Source: Megamerina dolium (taxonomy: Eukaryota > Arthropoda > Insecta > Diptera > Megamerinidae). From it: a DNA stretch of 64,000 nt. The position numbers and the translations under genes were made by a program. Positions 10,848 through 23,330 of the stretch are shown here, piece by piece. The notes under the pieces were generated by a model, which was not told the DNA's origin, did no database searches, and worked only from the letters and a program-made list of their open reading frames with translations. How positions within the stretch are numbered: position 1 is the stretch's first letter; every line of letters starts with the position of its first letter. Location of the stretch: the NCBI GenBank assembly GCA_963854835.1, contig OY978526.1, positions 72,698,418 through 72,762,417 of the forward strand, in the 5' to 3' direction.

Positions 10848-11830
10848 AATGGGCGAAATCGGGTGAAAACCACGGCTAGCTCCCATACAAAATTATGTTG
10901 TTGAATGCGTTTTTTCACGCGTTGCACACGAAAATATCAAGTTAGCAAACTAGAACTAGGTATTTAAAGTTATTCTTGCCACAGAATTGATATATCAGAA
11001 AATAAGGGTACTCGCATGAAAACAACGCCTAGCTCCCATACAAAACTATGTTGTTGAATGCGTTTTTTCACGCGTTGCACACGAAAATATCAAGTTAGCA
11101 TACTAGAACTTGGTATTTAAAGTTAAACTTGGCATAAAATAGATATTTTAGAAAATGGGCGTAATCGGATGAAAACCACGCCTAGCTCCCATACAAAATT
11201 ATGTTGTTGAATGCGTTTTTTCACGCGTTGCACACGAAAATATCAAGTTAGCAAACTAGAACTAGGTATTTAAAGTTATTCTTGCCACAGAATTGATATA
11301 TTAGAAAATAAGGGTACTCGCATGAAAACAACGCCTAGCTCCCATACAAAACTATGTTGTTGAATGCGTTTTTTCAACCGTTGCACACGAAAATATAAAG
11401 CTATCAAATTAAAACTTGGTATTTAACGTTCGTTTTGCCACTGAATTAATATATTAGAATATAAGGGTAATCGGATGAAAACCACGCCTACCTCCCGTAC
11501 AAAAATATATTTCCGTATGCATATTTTCACGCTTTACACACAAATATATAAAGTTATCAACATGAAAATTGCTACATATATGCTAGCAAACGAATAAGTT
11601 TGAAAATGGACTCAATTGAAAGAAAATTACTCGTATCTGTCACCAAAAAAATATATTCTTGGTTGTATTTTACCCAAGAACATATAAAGTTATAGGGCTG
11701 AAGTTTGGCCCATGCAATTATTTTGATCAGCATGAAAGTATATCTGAAAATTGAGACTTTCGAATTAAAAACTCACCTAGCTCCAGTATAAAAGTATTTA
11801 TTTTTCAAAAGTATATCGATTTATCTGTTA
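10848..11830 (+). repeat. 153-bp tandem repeat array (family A) with dimer structure
   Basis: The core tcccatacaaaa or its variant recurs at 10881, 11034, 11187, 11340 and 11493, exactly 153 bp apart each time. Units 1 and 3 are nearly identical (gcaaactagaactaggta), as are 2 and 4 at several positions, so the array is built of 306-bp dimers. Each unit contains tgaaaaccacgcctagctcc and gttttttcacgcgttgcaca. Units after 11520 are diverged but keep the -cacctagctcc- type core at about 11775. Confidence 0.92.
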
Positions 11831-12600
11831 TGGTGTTGGATATCTAAACTTTGGTATTCACGAAAATAAGATTTCCAAATATCTTCAATTTATTTTTAAC
11901 GTAAAAATATCACATCTATCAAAGTCACATAGTCTTACTACAATGGCGCAGTCATAAAACTTATAGAAATTGTATTGCGTTAGCACTTGATTGAAAACAA
12001 GAAGCAGAAATGAACTTTCTTACCAATTTAACATTTCAGGTGACTTTTAAATTAGCTTCCACACCTATTGCTAACATCACCACAAACATTATCCCACATC
12101 GTTTACAGCAAATTTAGCACAAAACTTCAAAGATTTTTCCACTGAAGCCACTAAAGAAATTCCATGCATTTTTTTAAGCAAAATGTTTGATTGATGAATG
12201 TTGAAATGATTGTAAACAAATTTATTGCAGCATGCAAAATGAATAATTAAAATTTCTATCCTATTTTTGTATTTAATACAAACATAGAAACGAGTATCAG
12301 CATCACAAAGGAATCATCATCATCATCATCATCATCTTCATCGTCGTCATTTTTATCTGTTTTCATCCGACCAAGAAATCTTTCATATACAAATGCATTA
12401 AAATTGAACAAGGTACGAGGCGCCGTCTAAATTACTTTGACTTGTGAAATCTGTACGAATGTATGTGTATACGTTTCATTTCATTCTATATGCATTTGTA
12501 TATATGCATGGTATAAGGTAATTATGGGCAAACGTACATATGTCACCGCGCGGCGTTTTCTTTTCACCTTGCTACATATACAATATGTTTGTATACATAT
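11831..12600. other. Intergenic sequence with (ATC)n microsatellite
   Basis: An (ATC)n run lies at about 12313..12336. Nothing else is recognised. Confidence 0.5.
12312..12350. repeat. (ATC)n microsatellite
   Basis: About eight ATC units followed by imperfect TCG/TCA units. Confidence 0.9.
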
Positions 12601-12617
12601 GTATATAAACATATGTA

Positions 12618-12959
12618 GTGCTACAATATTATGTGTGTCAGAATTTGCTGCTGTTGTTGTTGTTGTTGTTGATTCTCCAGTTAACGCCATCGAACAGAGC
12701 CACGCATAAGCCCATCTTAGACTACAATCCATTTTATTTCTCAAATCATCAACAACAACAACAACAATATCATCATGATATGGAGCGGGGCAATACTGAC
12801 GACGAAGTCTCGACGATAAGTGGCTACGACATTAAGAAATATGTATATAACAACGATGTATCGAAATTTCCTTTACCCTTACATATTCCACTCATCAACC
12901 CATTTGAACTCCTTTTCAAAGATAAGCGTCGCATCTTCAATCTTCGGCAACTTGGTTGA
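12618..12959 (+). other. Open frame of uncertain status with poly-Gln stretch
   Basis: The 113-codon frame starts through a (GTT)n run that yields artificial poly-Leu. It then gives QQQQQQYHHDMERGNTDDE, STISGYDIKKYVYNND and a Leu/Pro-rich end. The middle looks less like simple repeat than its surroundings. There is no recognised family, no obvious splice site pairing and no neighbour evidence, so it may be chance. Confidence 0.2.
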
Positions 12960-13350
12960 CTGCAGCCTGCAATCCATTACTTTACCAATGTGTTGGGCAC
13001 TACAAACAAAAAAAAAAAAAACGTATGCGATAATGAAATAGGTAGAAAGACAAGAGCTACACAGATGCGAGTAGATGCGATGAACGAATAAGGAACGTAC
13101 GAGTTCGTATCGTTCTAGCTACACGTCACAATGAGATTCAGTTTTGAATTTGTTCTTGGAATTTCATAGATATTTCCAAGAATTTCATTAAGATTTCTGA
13201 GAATTAAATGATAATACAATACCAAACATAGAGGATGAGTAGTAGAGACAAACGTTGACAAAACGATTTAAGGAATCCCCATAGCATAGGCACATTTGTG
13301 TGCTCATAGAATCGTGAGCATATAATGAATTTCTAGTGGATCATTCAAAG
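12960..13350. other. Intergenic sequence, nothing recognised
   Basis: A poly-A run lies near 13008..13020. No feature is supported. Confidence 0.4.
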
Positions 13351-13354
13351 GAGT

Positions 13355-13790
13355 GACTTTGTGTGGGAGCTATATTAAATAGTGGACGTGGCTCGAATCT
13401 TTCTTGTGAAATTATTTTTTCTTATAATATTAATTTACATACGAAATATTATGGTCCTGGATGAATAACTAAATGAGTAATGGCGGCTTAAAGTTCACGC
13501 CAGTCAGCAATTTTGTATGGGAGCTACATGTAAGAGTGGGCGTAATTTAGCTATTTTTTGTAAAATTATTCGTTCATATAATATTAATATCCATGTCAAA
13601 TATTGTTTTCCTAGATGTAATATTAAGCGAGTTATGGCGGCTTAACATTTTGCAAAATCTACAACTTTGTATGGTATCTACATTAAATAGTGGGCGTGGC
13701 TTGACTTATTCTTGCTAAATTATGTCTTTATATAATAATAATTTACTTACCAAATATTATTGCTCTAATTGGAATAGTAATCTGGACATT
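13355..13790 (-). repeat. ~154-bp tandem repeat array (family B), three units
   Basis: The plus strand has gtgtgggagctatatt near 13361, ttgtatgggagctacat near 13513 and ttgtatggtatctacatt near 13668, spaced about 152-155 bp. Each is followed by agtgggcgt or agtggacgtggct. Reverse-complemented, this matches the cccact...tagctcccatacaaa core of the array at 35-36.5 kb, so it is placed on the minus strand relative to that array. Confidence 0.85.
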
Positions 13791-13794
13791 AAGT

Positions 13795-14582
13795 TTAGCC
13801 TGCCTGCTCGCTGTAGTGTGTCTCAGGCAGAATTGAAAGTCATTAACACTGCAGTAGCTTGGATCAAGCAGAATAATATCTCTTGAAGGGACATTTGTAT
13901 TCTGAATGATAGCCAGGCTGCCATAAACGCCCTCGTCTCATTTCTCATCAAGTCTTAATGACATGGCAGAGCTGTACAACATACTGGGTATCAGGGCACA
14001 GCGGTGTGAAGTGACACTGCAGAGCGGATGAGCTCGCGAGAGAGGGTACAAAAGCAGTACCAAGAGAGGAAAATAGATTATTAGGAATCGCAATTGCCAC
14101 ATGTAAACTCAAACTAGAAGAGACCAGCTTCTCTGACTTCCAAAAAATATGACTGAATCTTCCATATGTAAGACGGCTAAATTGCTGTGGCCTCAACTCA
14201 GTAAGAAACGCACTAAAATCTTATTGACCATAGGAAAAAAGAGTTGTAGGACACTGTAGGTCACAGGCCACTGTCTCATAGAACCTCACGCTGGTAGGAT
14301 AGGTTTGGGTCAACTCACACATGACTTCTGTAGAAGGTGTAGGGACCAGGATGGGCTCAAAAACGTCACCCATCCGCTACTGCCCTGTACTATGTAGAAT
14401 ACGAATATTATTTCAACGTAATTATTACTTTGAGGACATAGCCCGGCTTACAGAGATTGAAAATTTAAAAATAAAACCTGAAATTTATAAATAAATCCAG
14501 ATGGTTCAGCGACATAAGATGGCTTAAGTATGTCCTCTCATAGAGAGAGCGGTCATAATACCCTAACCTAACCTATAAAGGG
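13795..14582 (+). pseudogene. LINE relic: RNase H domain and 3' end
   Basis: The frame gives SLPARCSVSQAELKVINTAV, ILNDSQAAINAL, then after frame changes WVSGHSGV and CRADELAREGTKAVP, the standard order of a LINE-encoded RNase H domain (Glu in AEL, Asp in NDSQ, His in GHSG). The following C-terminal region with paired Cys and FEDIARLTEIENLK is also typical. It is riddled with stops and shifts. The 3' end is ctaacctaacctataaagg, a short CTAAC repeat tail. The RNase H places it with the I/R1-like LINEs. Confidence 0.82.
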
Positions 14583-15570
14583 TTAAAATGTAAAATCTAT
14601 TTGATTGCTCCGAATGGGCAGGGTATTAGTACCCTATGATACCAGTACCTTTCTATGGCATCAGTACCCTTAGACTATAGGTAACTTATGACGAATTTCG
14701 TCGAAATAACTTTACATTTTTCCAATTATTGTGCGAATCAGCCAGGTGACAGAAGAATGTACGGGCCGGCATATATTCACTTTTCTTTTCTCGGAATTCT
14801 TCAACAGATTACAAATATCTCGCCACATACCTATACGCTTGCATCGTCTCGTGTCTAGAGCTAACTAATTCGGTCTACATTATGATCCTCTGCATAGCCT
14901 CAAGAAGCTGGTGGTAGCGCTTATTAATGTTATTGATTATTAGCAGGATGGTGTCATTGGTCTCCGATGAATTGTATCCATTGCAAATACTTCTAGTCAC
15001 GAGCTTAGCGTGTTGATGAAAAGTTTCATCAGGTCGATCGTACGTTGGATATATTGGCTATCATTATCTGAGAGGCCGTCTGCTCATCAGGTCTTTCCCT
15101 CTCTGGTATTGAGCGAAGTTTTTCCAGGACATACGTCAGCCTACGACTGTTGTTATGACTTTAGCGGAAAGAAGTTTGCTGACTGTACACTCTACCGCTG
15201 GTGAAAGGCTAGATTGTGCTTAGCTGTTTTACTGGGAGATTCAGAACTTAGTTAGGTCCTTGTCTGTTTGCTTCTGGTGTGGTTTTCATTGTTGTTGTTT
15301 TCATTGATATTTTTATCACGCTATTTGCGGAAAAATTGTGGTCTATTCATGGAGTGATCCACATTTAACACGAAACCCGCATGAATATACGATACCTGGT
15401 GAATTGTAAGGAATCGTATGATCCGACCAAGTAACAGACGTACAGACGTAGGAAGAACATCTTTGAATCGACTATTTTGGCAATATTGATCAAAGTCAAC
15501 GATAGGGTTTTTTTTTTAACTGGGTCCCAGACAGACTGACCAGCCACGAAAATAGAAGTGAGTAGAAAGA
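14583..15570. other. Intergenic sequence, nothing recognised
   Basis: There is a small repeat of gtaccctatgataccagtacc type near 14630..14670. No gene is supported. Confidence 0.4.
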
Positions 15571-15571
15571 G

Positions 15572-15852
15572 TGTGGGTGCCGTGGCTCAGTGGATTAGTT
15601 CACTGGCCTAATCTGTGGGTCGTGGGTTCAATACCCAGCTGAAGCACAACTTTAATATTGAAAATATTTTTCTTTCAAACGGTACCTAGCTGTCCGCAGG
15701 CAATTGGAAATTTTTTTCGGCAATAACTCTTTGCCATGAAACCGGCTAATATACGTAGGTCCCTTCTACAACTGTCTTAAATTTAGCACTCACAACAGTA
15801 CTGGAAGAGAAGCTCGGGCAAAGGGACTCTCGAAGCCTATAAGTGCCACATA
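15572..15852 (+). mobile_element. tRNA-headed SINE, near full length
   Basis: The head tgggtgccgtggctcagtgg carries an A box (TRGCNNAGTGG) and the B box is in gggttcaatacccagc. The body has taatattgaaaatatttttc, gcaattgg and gccatgaaac. The distal part, gtactggaagagaagctcgg followed by agcctataagtgccacataa, is intact. This is one of the copies that define the ~290-335-bp full-length form. Confidence 0.88.
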
Positions 15853-15941
15853 AAAAAGGAGTATATATGGGAAACGGCAAGATATAGATATTAAAAGCTT
15901 CAACAAGTGATTTTCAGGCGTTTTTCAGTTTATTTCGATAG

Positions 15942-16170
15942 TTGCCGTAGCTCAGTGGTTACTACGTTCGCCTTCTAACCCGTAAATCGTGGATTCGAAA
16001 CTCGACTGAGGCGGCTACTTTAATATAGCAAAAATTTGTTTTCGAACGATGTCCACTCGACAGCAAGCAATTGGGAATTCTTCTGTCAGTATCGAGGTCT
16101 CTTAAAGAGCTTTATGATATGGCTCAGAAAAAAAAGGCTTCGCCGTTCGAAACCGGCTAATATAAAGCTC
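15942..16170 (+). mobile_element. tRNA-headed SINE, second copy 90 bp downstream
   Basis: The head gttgccgtagctcagtggtt has the A box. The B box is mutated (ggattcgaaactc). The body keeps gcaagcaattgggaattctt and ends at gaaaccggctaatata. The distal third is missing or too diverged to follow. Confidence 0.8.
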
Positions 16171-16249
16171 AGTGGTATCAGAACGGGCCTTTCTGTCCAC
16201 AATAACCAATCAACATACTTCATTTCATAAGGCAGCCTCTCTAAAAAGT

Positions 16250-16560
16250 AAGGATCGTTAATATGTTTCGAAAAAAATATATGGTGGGAGTGAATTTGAT
16301 AAAAACTTTGATTTTTCCGGGATGCTTCCCTAAATAGTAGAGTAGTGGGAGAACAATTTAATAGGAGTCCATTATCGATAGTCAATCTGGCTATTTTATT
16401 TTCAACGCTCATAATTTTTTGAGGTTAGGAACGAAATGTAAGCGGGCCGAATGAAACCAAGACCGGATTTAGATTTTAGCAATCTCAAAATACGTATAGA
16501 AATATTTCTCTTGTCTAGTAGACAATACTTTTATATTTTTTATGCTTATACGTCATGCTT
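16250..16560 (+). repeat. Dispersed non-coding repeat, family D
   Basis: It shares ggtgggagtgaatttgat with 7895 onward and gttaggaacgaaatg...accggatttagattt with 20678..20740 (gttgggaacggaatg...ccgatttagcgactcc). It is moderately diverged and non-coding. Confidence 0.5.
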
Positions 16561-17700
16561 ATACTTAGAACCCAGGGAATACTTGTTTCTATTAGTACGA
16601 ATAAGTACACACTTCTATTTATTGGCTATTTAATCATGTAGCATGCATTGAGTTCATAAAAGTAGTCTATACGCCACCTACACGTATGGCATTTGTTGTT
16701 CTTTTTTTTACAACATCAAATTTCCGTATCGCATTATTACTACTACGGTCGCTGCTGTCGCTGCATGCTGACTTAAGTATTATCGCAAATTATTATGACA
16801 CACACAAGACAAGACAACAAACAAGTACGAATACGTGGTGTGCATGCATGACGGACAACAGGTACATACACATAAGTGTGACTCTCGTATGGATATGCTT
16901 ACATGCAAATAACGACGGCTAATGTTCTAATTAACTCAAGTGCCTGTACGTGCATTTTACGAGTACATATGGTCGTATTGCTACAAATGGATTAAATTTG
17001 TCACACCATCAACTCATTAAGCTAATTACAATTGTGGAGCTATTCGACGATTAGAGCACGTACGCGCGCTGTACGTATGCTTTGTATAATGAACCATTAT
17101 GCAAAGGCATTACCATTCAAATATACTCATTTAGGAGTAAGTACTTCGTACTCGTACCTCGTATTGATCACAAAGGTTGCAGCAGTTAGCATATGTAAAT
17201 TGATCTTGACCTACGTCTCATGCTCCAACTCACAGAAGCATATAGCCACATACATATACAACACCTAAGCTTCTGTTAAGCGACCTCAGCATACGTACGA
17301 ATACATACGTAGGCTTAGGCGCCACTTAAGCATCATCTTAACTGATTAAAACCACAATGATGCCGACAGTCGTTAACAGCGGCATTGTGTTGGACACTCA
17401 ACAAATCGACAAACGACAAGAAAATGCGCTTTAAAATCTCTCAGTCAAAATAGATAAAACTCGAAATCGTATAAGTACGAGTATGTATAGTCTGTGCAGC
17501 AGCAGCAGCGGCAGCAGCAGCAACAAGAACAACACTAACTTAAGTATACAGCACGATCATATGGTGTGGTAAGAAAATTAAAGCAATATTTTTTGGAACT
17601 GAAATTGTGGAATGTGTGCGTTTTTTTTTTTTGTTTTGTGAATTTTCGAGATTTTCACACTCCCCTTAATTATTTTCCATAAATCTATGCATACATGAAC
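16561..17700. other. Intergenic sequence, nothing recognised
   Basis: It contains a short CAG/CAA-rich patch at 17500..17530. The short open frames have no recognisable similarity. Confidence 0.4.
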
Positions 17701-17709
17701 TATGTAAAG

Positions 17710-18140
17710 TAGGGCTGTGCTATTAATCGTTTATTCAAAATTTTTGGTTAATCAAGATATTCGATTAATCAATTATTCGATTAATAAAAATTTTGATTAA
17801 TCAAAAATGGGATTATTCGATTAATCAAAATATTTCTCATTTTTATTTTACGTTGTTTTTGAAATTTTCTTTGGGAATAGAAATTTAAAACGCATTCTCA
17901 AGTTCGTCCTAGTTTGTATTGGGGAAACAATATTATAAATATCTAGAATAATTCATTCGAATAATTTTATTCTGAACATTCTGAATAATCGAATAATTTA
18001 AATTTTGGAATATTCGAAATCACGATTATTCGAATGCTTTCATATTTGATTAATCAAAATTTGTATTAATCTAATAATTGATTAATCGAATATTTTGATT
18101 AATCACATTTTTAAAACAAACGATTAATCGCACAGCCCTA
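17710..18140 (+). mobile_element. hAT-like MITE with 8-bp target duplication
   Basis: The terminal inverted repeats start tagggctgtgc at 17710 and end gcacagccct/a at 18140, and extend inward through attaatcgttt with one mismatch. The flanks are atgtaaag (17702..17709) and atgtgaag (18141..18148), a 7-of-8 match that fits the 8-bp target duplications of hAT transposons. The interior is a chain of attaatc/gattaat and attcgaataat motifs in both orientations around a less repetitive centre (ttgggaatagaaatttaaaa). Confidence 0.85.
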
Positions 18141-18650
18141 ATGTGAAGCATTTGATAATATTTATTGAATTGAAATACATTTCGAAAATATCATCAACAG
18201 GGATTGGCGGTATCCTATTTGTTAACTGATTTGTTGGAACTGCTCATAGTTTAGTGACTCCTTTGATCATTAAAGAATCTTCCTAGGTGAATAGATAGAG
18301 AGTACTCCGAAGAATTCCAATAATTGCCAAGGTATTTATATGCTGCCCAGGGTCTCCAATTATCAATGTAAAGGTAGTGTGCATGAATATCTGAAGGACC
18401 AACTATAATCGATGATCGATGATAATGTATGGGCTCATCGTGTGTAGACCACATCATCGCAGTGCGACTTTTCACTGGGGTGACCTGCACAGAATGATTC
18501 GAGAAGGCTTTTGATAATACCTGTAAAGGAAGTACGTTTTCTTCAAAATCATTTGAAGATTGTTAGTGAATACTTGACGATCGAAGATGCTCAGGCGGCT
18601 TGCTGGTTGATATTATAGTACAAATCACATAAATACAATGTGAGTCATGA
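18141..18650. other. Intergenic sequence, nothing firm
   Basis: The stretch gattcgagaaggcttttgata near 18497 duplicates the LINE motif at 18690 and may be another scrap of the same element. Confidence 0.4.
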
Positions 18651-18654
18651 GCTG

Positions 18655-18725
18655 CATATATAGCCGATCTGGACATTACGTTGATCGATTTTGAGAAGGC
18701 CTTTGATAATATCCATCGATACTGC
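18655..18725 (+). pseudogene. LINE reverse transcriptase scrap
   Basis: The frame reads DLDITLIDFEKAFDNIHR, the conserved reverse-transcriptase block holding the first catalytic Asp. Nothing else of the element is readable nearby. Confidence 0.65.
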
Positions 18726-19204
18726 TTTTGTCAGCCATTTTGTCGTAGACAGGTCTGGAAAAAAATAATCTCTACAACCACAACAACAAACGATAGCGTG
18801 AAACGTCGTATTTTGCACTGAAGGAAAACTATTTGTACCCTTCGAAGTACACAATGCTATTTGAATTGATAATTTGAAATGTTTCGAATGGAGCCTGATG
18901 CCCACTTTCCGAATTCGCAATGGGCGATGAACGAAAAGTTCCAATTATTACGAAACTACCTAGATGCCAACTGCTTACTAATCGGATAATCGATCCCTTG
19001 ACGATGTAATATTCACAAAATATAAAAATGAGCGGTTTCAGCGTTAAAATTAAATCGAGAAGTTCAAAATTCTTAGTCTATCAGTGAAGTTTACAGGAGT
19101 TGTAAATATCAATGATCGAAAATATTGTGGATAAATTCACATATTTCGGCAGCAAAAGGTGATGGTATCGATGAAGATATTTCCTGTCGGTTCAAAAACA
19201 ATAA

Positions 19205-19417
19205 GATCTCTTACCCACCTGTCGGAAAGCAATTGGGTTCCGGCAGGTGGGCACCAGCAGTAATAATTTGCCATGGGAAAGCTTCTAAAAAAAACTCTGT
19301 GACAAAGCTCTGAAAAGTGATGTTCCTTCTAATGCAATCCAACCATTTAGCACGCACAAATAGTACTGGAACAGAAGCTCAGCCAAAGGGACGTTCGGGG
19401 CCTATAAGTGTCACGTA
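19205..19417 (+). mobile_element. tRNA-headed SINE, head missing
   Basis: It begins at cccacctgtcggaaagcaat in the body and includes atttgccatgggaaagcttc, ctctgtgacaaagct and gtactggaacagaagctcag, ending cggggcctataagtgtcacg. The tRNA-like head is absent, as expected for a 5'-truncated SINE. Confidence 0.85.
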
Positions 19418-19839
19418 TTCGTTTTTTAAAATTCCAATCCCACGATTAGACTTTTTAAGTCCAATGTATTTTTTTTTTTAATACTATAGCCTTCCTAGAA
19501 TTACATCGCGAATTTGGGAGTCTTTACCATAAAAACCAACTATTTAATAATACTGAAATGCACTAACATGAAACCATCTGATATCTGAATTAGACCACAG
19601 AAGGGGAAGTGAATAGGTAACAGTCTCCGCAAAGCAGAGGGCAGTATTGTGTAGAAGTGTGTTAGATTGGAGACCTCTAACCGGTTTGAAAAGAGGTCGT
19701 TCACGAAGTTTTATGACATTTAGATACATCCTGTCAACCGATGAGCTAGTCAATTAGCGTGGAAGACTCTAGAAAAAATGTCAGCTAGAAAAACTGTGAT
19801 ACGGAAATAACCCTTGTTGCGGTTGTTGTTGCATGCAAA

Positions 19840-20065
19840 TAAATTTTGACTGGATTTATAATGAATCCTAAAATGGAAAAATGAATTTATGCTCAAAAAG
19901 AGAGAGATAGAAAGACACCAATGTAACGTGATAGCGACCTGTGGCGAAATGAATAAGTCTTGAAAATTCTTTGAGAAGTTGCAGCATCTGAGTTGAGATT
20001 TAAATTCCAAAGCCTCTTCCTGCTGAATGAGAAGAAATGAATGTATCATCTTCCTGTGTTCTAAC
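19840..20065 (+). pseudogene. Decayed RTE-like LINE fragment
   Basis: The plus strand matches the intact LINE around 62230..62420: aagtcttgaaaattctttga and gagatttaaattccaaagcc-tcttcctg versus actcgaaaattctttgaaaa and ggaggtttaaatcccggagcc-tcttcttg. The region is the linker between endonuclease and reverse transcriptase. It is full of stops. Confidence 0.75.
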
Positions 20066-20329
20066 GCATCCTGGTTCCTGGGATCGATTCAGAGTTTGAA
20101 TCAATATTCGATATACTAAATAACTTTATAAACTTTGAAGGTAAATATCATTCGTATTTCCTAAATTCTATATTTTGGCACGTGGATAAAGAGTTTTTGT
20201 GGTAATTCATTGGTAAAAAGTATAGCTATAAATTCAGACAGATCACATTTTGTCCGTAAGCTCAAAAAGAGAAAAATATAAAGTGTTGTTTTCAATTTTA
20301 CAAACATTTATAATTTGTAGAGGAGCTCT

Positions 20330-20790
20330 CCTCAGAGGTGGAGCTAGGAGGTAAGTTTAGGTGAGGATTAATGGGGATAGGTCATACAGTTCACCACTCT
20401 AGGGATACAATTGCGGAGTTTTTATCGATTTTTGGGTGTTTTTGAGTTAATTTTCTAGGGAAAGATCCCAAAGGAATGAAGATTAGGTCGGCTATAGATT
20501 TCATTCCTCAAGAGTCACACTGAAATTTATCAAAACTCCGATTTTGTAAAGAGATAGGGTATAAGTACGTTCGGAAAAAATATTGAAGAGAAAAATTAAT
20601 GCGAATCAATCCCTTCTACGGAAGGTTATTGTATATTAATGGATTTATCAATTTTCAAAATTCTTTTTCTTTTCAGGTTGGGAACGGAATGCGAGCCTAA
20701 TTCCAAATCCGATTTAGCGACTCCAAATCCATATTTAAATGTTTCTATTGTCTGTTGGCCAAACCCATCTGTTCGTATGGCTGTGTAATT
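20330..20790 (+). repeat. Dispersed non-coding repeat, family D
   Basis: It shares gatagggtataagtacgttcggaaaaaata-type sequence with 8055..8085 and gttgggaacggaatgcgagcc with the 16420 copy. No coding capacity. Confidence 0.5.
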
Positions 20791-20899
20791 AATTACACTT
20801 TGCTAGTTTAAAAATCTGTCAAGCAGGACACCCTGCAGGAAAACCTAATTTGAATACATTGAATCCAATGGTGCTGAGCATTTTTTTTTAGCTTAGCTT

Positions 20900-21247
20900 A
20901 AATCAAATATCCGATTAATAAAAATTTTAATTAATCAAATATGAAATTACTCGAATAATCATAATTTTGAATATTCAAAAATTGAAATTATTCGATTAAT
21001 CAGAATAAAATTATTCGAATAAAGTATTCGAAATATTTATAATATTTTTTCCAATACAAAGTAGACAGTTAGCCTTCCAAAGCTACGAATATGAGAATGT
21101 ATTTTAGATTTTTATTCCCGAAGAAAATTTCATAAACAATCAATAGAAAAAAATAAAAATGTAAAATTATTTGATTAATAAAAATTGAATAATTTCAATT
21201 TTGATTAATCAAAATTTTTCATTAAACGATCAATCGCACAGCTCTAG
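20900..21247 (-). mobile_element. Second hAT-like MITE copy, opposite orientation
   Basis: The reverse complement matches the MITE at 17710..18140, including the centre (ttccaatacaaagtagacag versus its complement ctagtttgtattgggg). The right end cgatcaatcgcacagctcta is the left terminus of that element. The other terminus is degraded or missing. Confidence 0.78.
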
Positions 21248-22990
21248 TCAAACTACTCGGTATAATAATATTTTCTACGATTTGACAAAATTTGATTTTT
21301 GGAACTTTCAAAAGTTGAACATTTTACTAAAAATCGAATAATGTAGAATTGAAGGTGTATTTTTTTTTTAAATTTACTATATAACCTAAACCACTCGATA
21401 AAACTGTTTTTTACAAAATTTCAAATTTTTGAAAAATGTAATTTCAAAAATTTTTCAAAAATGGAATGAGAAACTGTAGTTTTTTGAGTGGTTCAAACTA
21501 CCTGATTACAAAATTGTAGTTTTTGAAAACAATTAAAAATTCAAAAATCTTTCAAAAACGAACATTGCAAAAGTAAAAAATTTTTTTTTCGAAAATGTAA
21601 CCAAATATAATTTTTTAATAAATTTTAAACTCAATATTTTTTCAACATGCGATTAATGCAAAAATGCCATTGTAATTTTTATGCAGATTTTTTATGATTT
21701 TTTTGGAACCACCGCAAAAAAATTTATTGTTTGCAAAAATTTCATAAATTTTTATTTGAAAAAAGTGAAAAAATTGAAATTATGAAATGTTTTCAAAATA
21801 CGAGTTATACAAACTATTTTCTCAACGTTAGGTATATCAAATATCTTGAAATCTTCATCCATTGAATTTGTATACCCGCAAGCAAAATAAAGCTCAAACA
21901 ACACGGCCCTCCTTTAAATATTACCTTTGTTTAAAGAAAATCATCGTATACAAACATATTTATGAAATCACTGCATTCCATTTCTCACCGTCATCACCAC
22001 CGTCATCGTCATCGTCGTCGTCGTCAGAATCCATAGCAACTATACACAAACACACACACACACACACACACACACTCATATTCAGCAAGCCACTTAAGTC
22101 GAACACGCCTCTTAGGTTTTTGCTAATAAAAATGATCGTAAAACAAGTTTACCTAATTGATCGCGCGTACGCCAAAGTGTGTATTTTAGGTTAGTGCAAC
22201 AACAACAACAACAACACGAACAAAACTTACGTCAATATCATTTTAAACTACGCTGTGTACACTTTACACTGTGTTTATGCCCTTGGTTCCCTTATTTGTT
22301 TATATGCGCTCTCTTCCATGTGCCCGTTCTGAATTTGCCACAGTGCTACAATGACATCAAAGTCGGCAAAATATTTGCTCATATGACGGCGGCAGCAGAA
22401 GGTAATGTTAGTGGTGACGGTTGTGGAGCGTTGTATCTACTCGATGACTGAGATGTTGATTGAGCTCAGCACATTTTTTTTATTTGCAATGCGGGCGAGA
22501 CAGCAGGCTTTTAGGCGATGACACCAAATCGCTATTTAGTAACTCTTTCAGGACGGACGAATGGTTGACGGTTCTTCCTTTTTAGCGCATTCATGGGGGT
22601 CATTAAAATTAATTTGGTTCAATTTGGTTGCTGCCAAATTGTTGACAATGAAATATGCCAATAAAAGAAAAAAGAAACAACCTGGAATTTGCCAGCTAAA
22701 CCACAATAAATTATGCCATTAACGATAATCTGGCTTATAACTCATTTATTTTTATGTATACCGTATACATGTGAACTTATTGAGAGAATATAAAATATTT
22801 TACTACATACGAGTAGAGTTACTTGCATCGATTTTGATTTGTTTCTTTAGTTTTTTGTTTTTTTTTTTTATAAATTCTTATAATTTGGCAACAAATTATT
22901 CATAATAATTTGCTATTTACATAATTAGGCTGGGTTACTGCTCATGCAAAAGCATTAAGTTTGAAATGGTCACCTCTTAATTGAAAGCTT
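21248..22990. other. Intergenic sequence with microsatellites
   Basis: The first part (to about 21840) is extremely AT-rich with recurring caaaattttt-type words. A (CA)n tract lies at 22047..22076 and a (CAA)n tract at 22197..22215. No gene is supported. Confidence 0.5.
22047..22076. repeat. (CA)n microsatellite
   Basis: About fourteen CA units preceded by a (CGT)n patch at 22010..22025. Confidence 0.95.
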
Positions 22991-23324
22991 CCATTGAAAG
23001 TCTTTGGACTCTGTGAAAACCCGATTTTCTTCTCAGACGCCATTGAGCTTCGAAGTCAACTACGGTTAGTGGACTCAAGAACTCAGTTTATGGGACTTCG
23101 AACATCGATAATATTTGGAAAGATAATCTCTGAGACCTTTTCAACGACATGTCAAAGTTATGATAAAAAGACAAATTCTAGCGGGCTCCCAATGTCAAGT
23201 TGTCAATTAAGTGGTGGTTATTTCAAACGTATTTCTTTTGTATGGACCCATGAACGCCAGCTTCTCTACATTACAATATATCTAAGTCGAATTAAGAGAA
23301 CTTAAAACTATCGTAAAATTAATT

Positions 23325-23330
23325 TTTATT
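23325..23330 (-). terminator. srp: Candidate polyadenylation signal of srp
   Basis: The plus-strand tttatt reads AATAAA on the coding strand, about 275 nt after the stop codon. It is the first such hexamer past the stop that I noticed. In this AT-rich sequence chance occurrence is likely. Confidence 0.25.
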
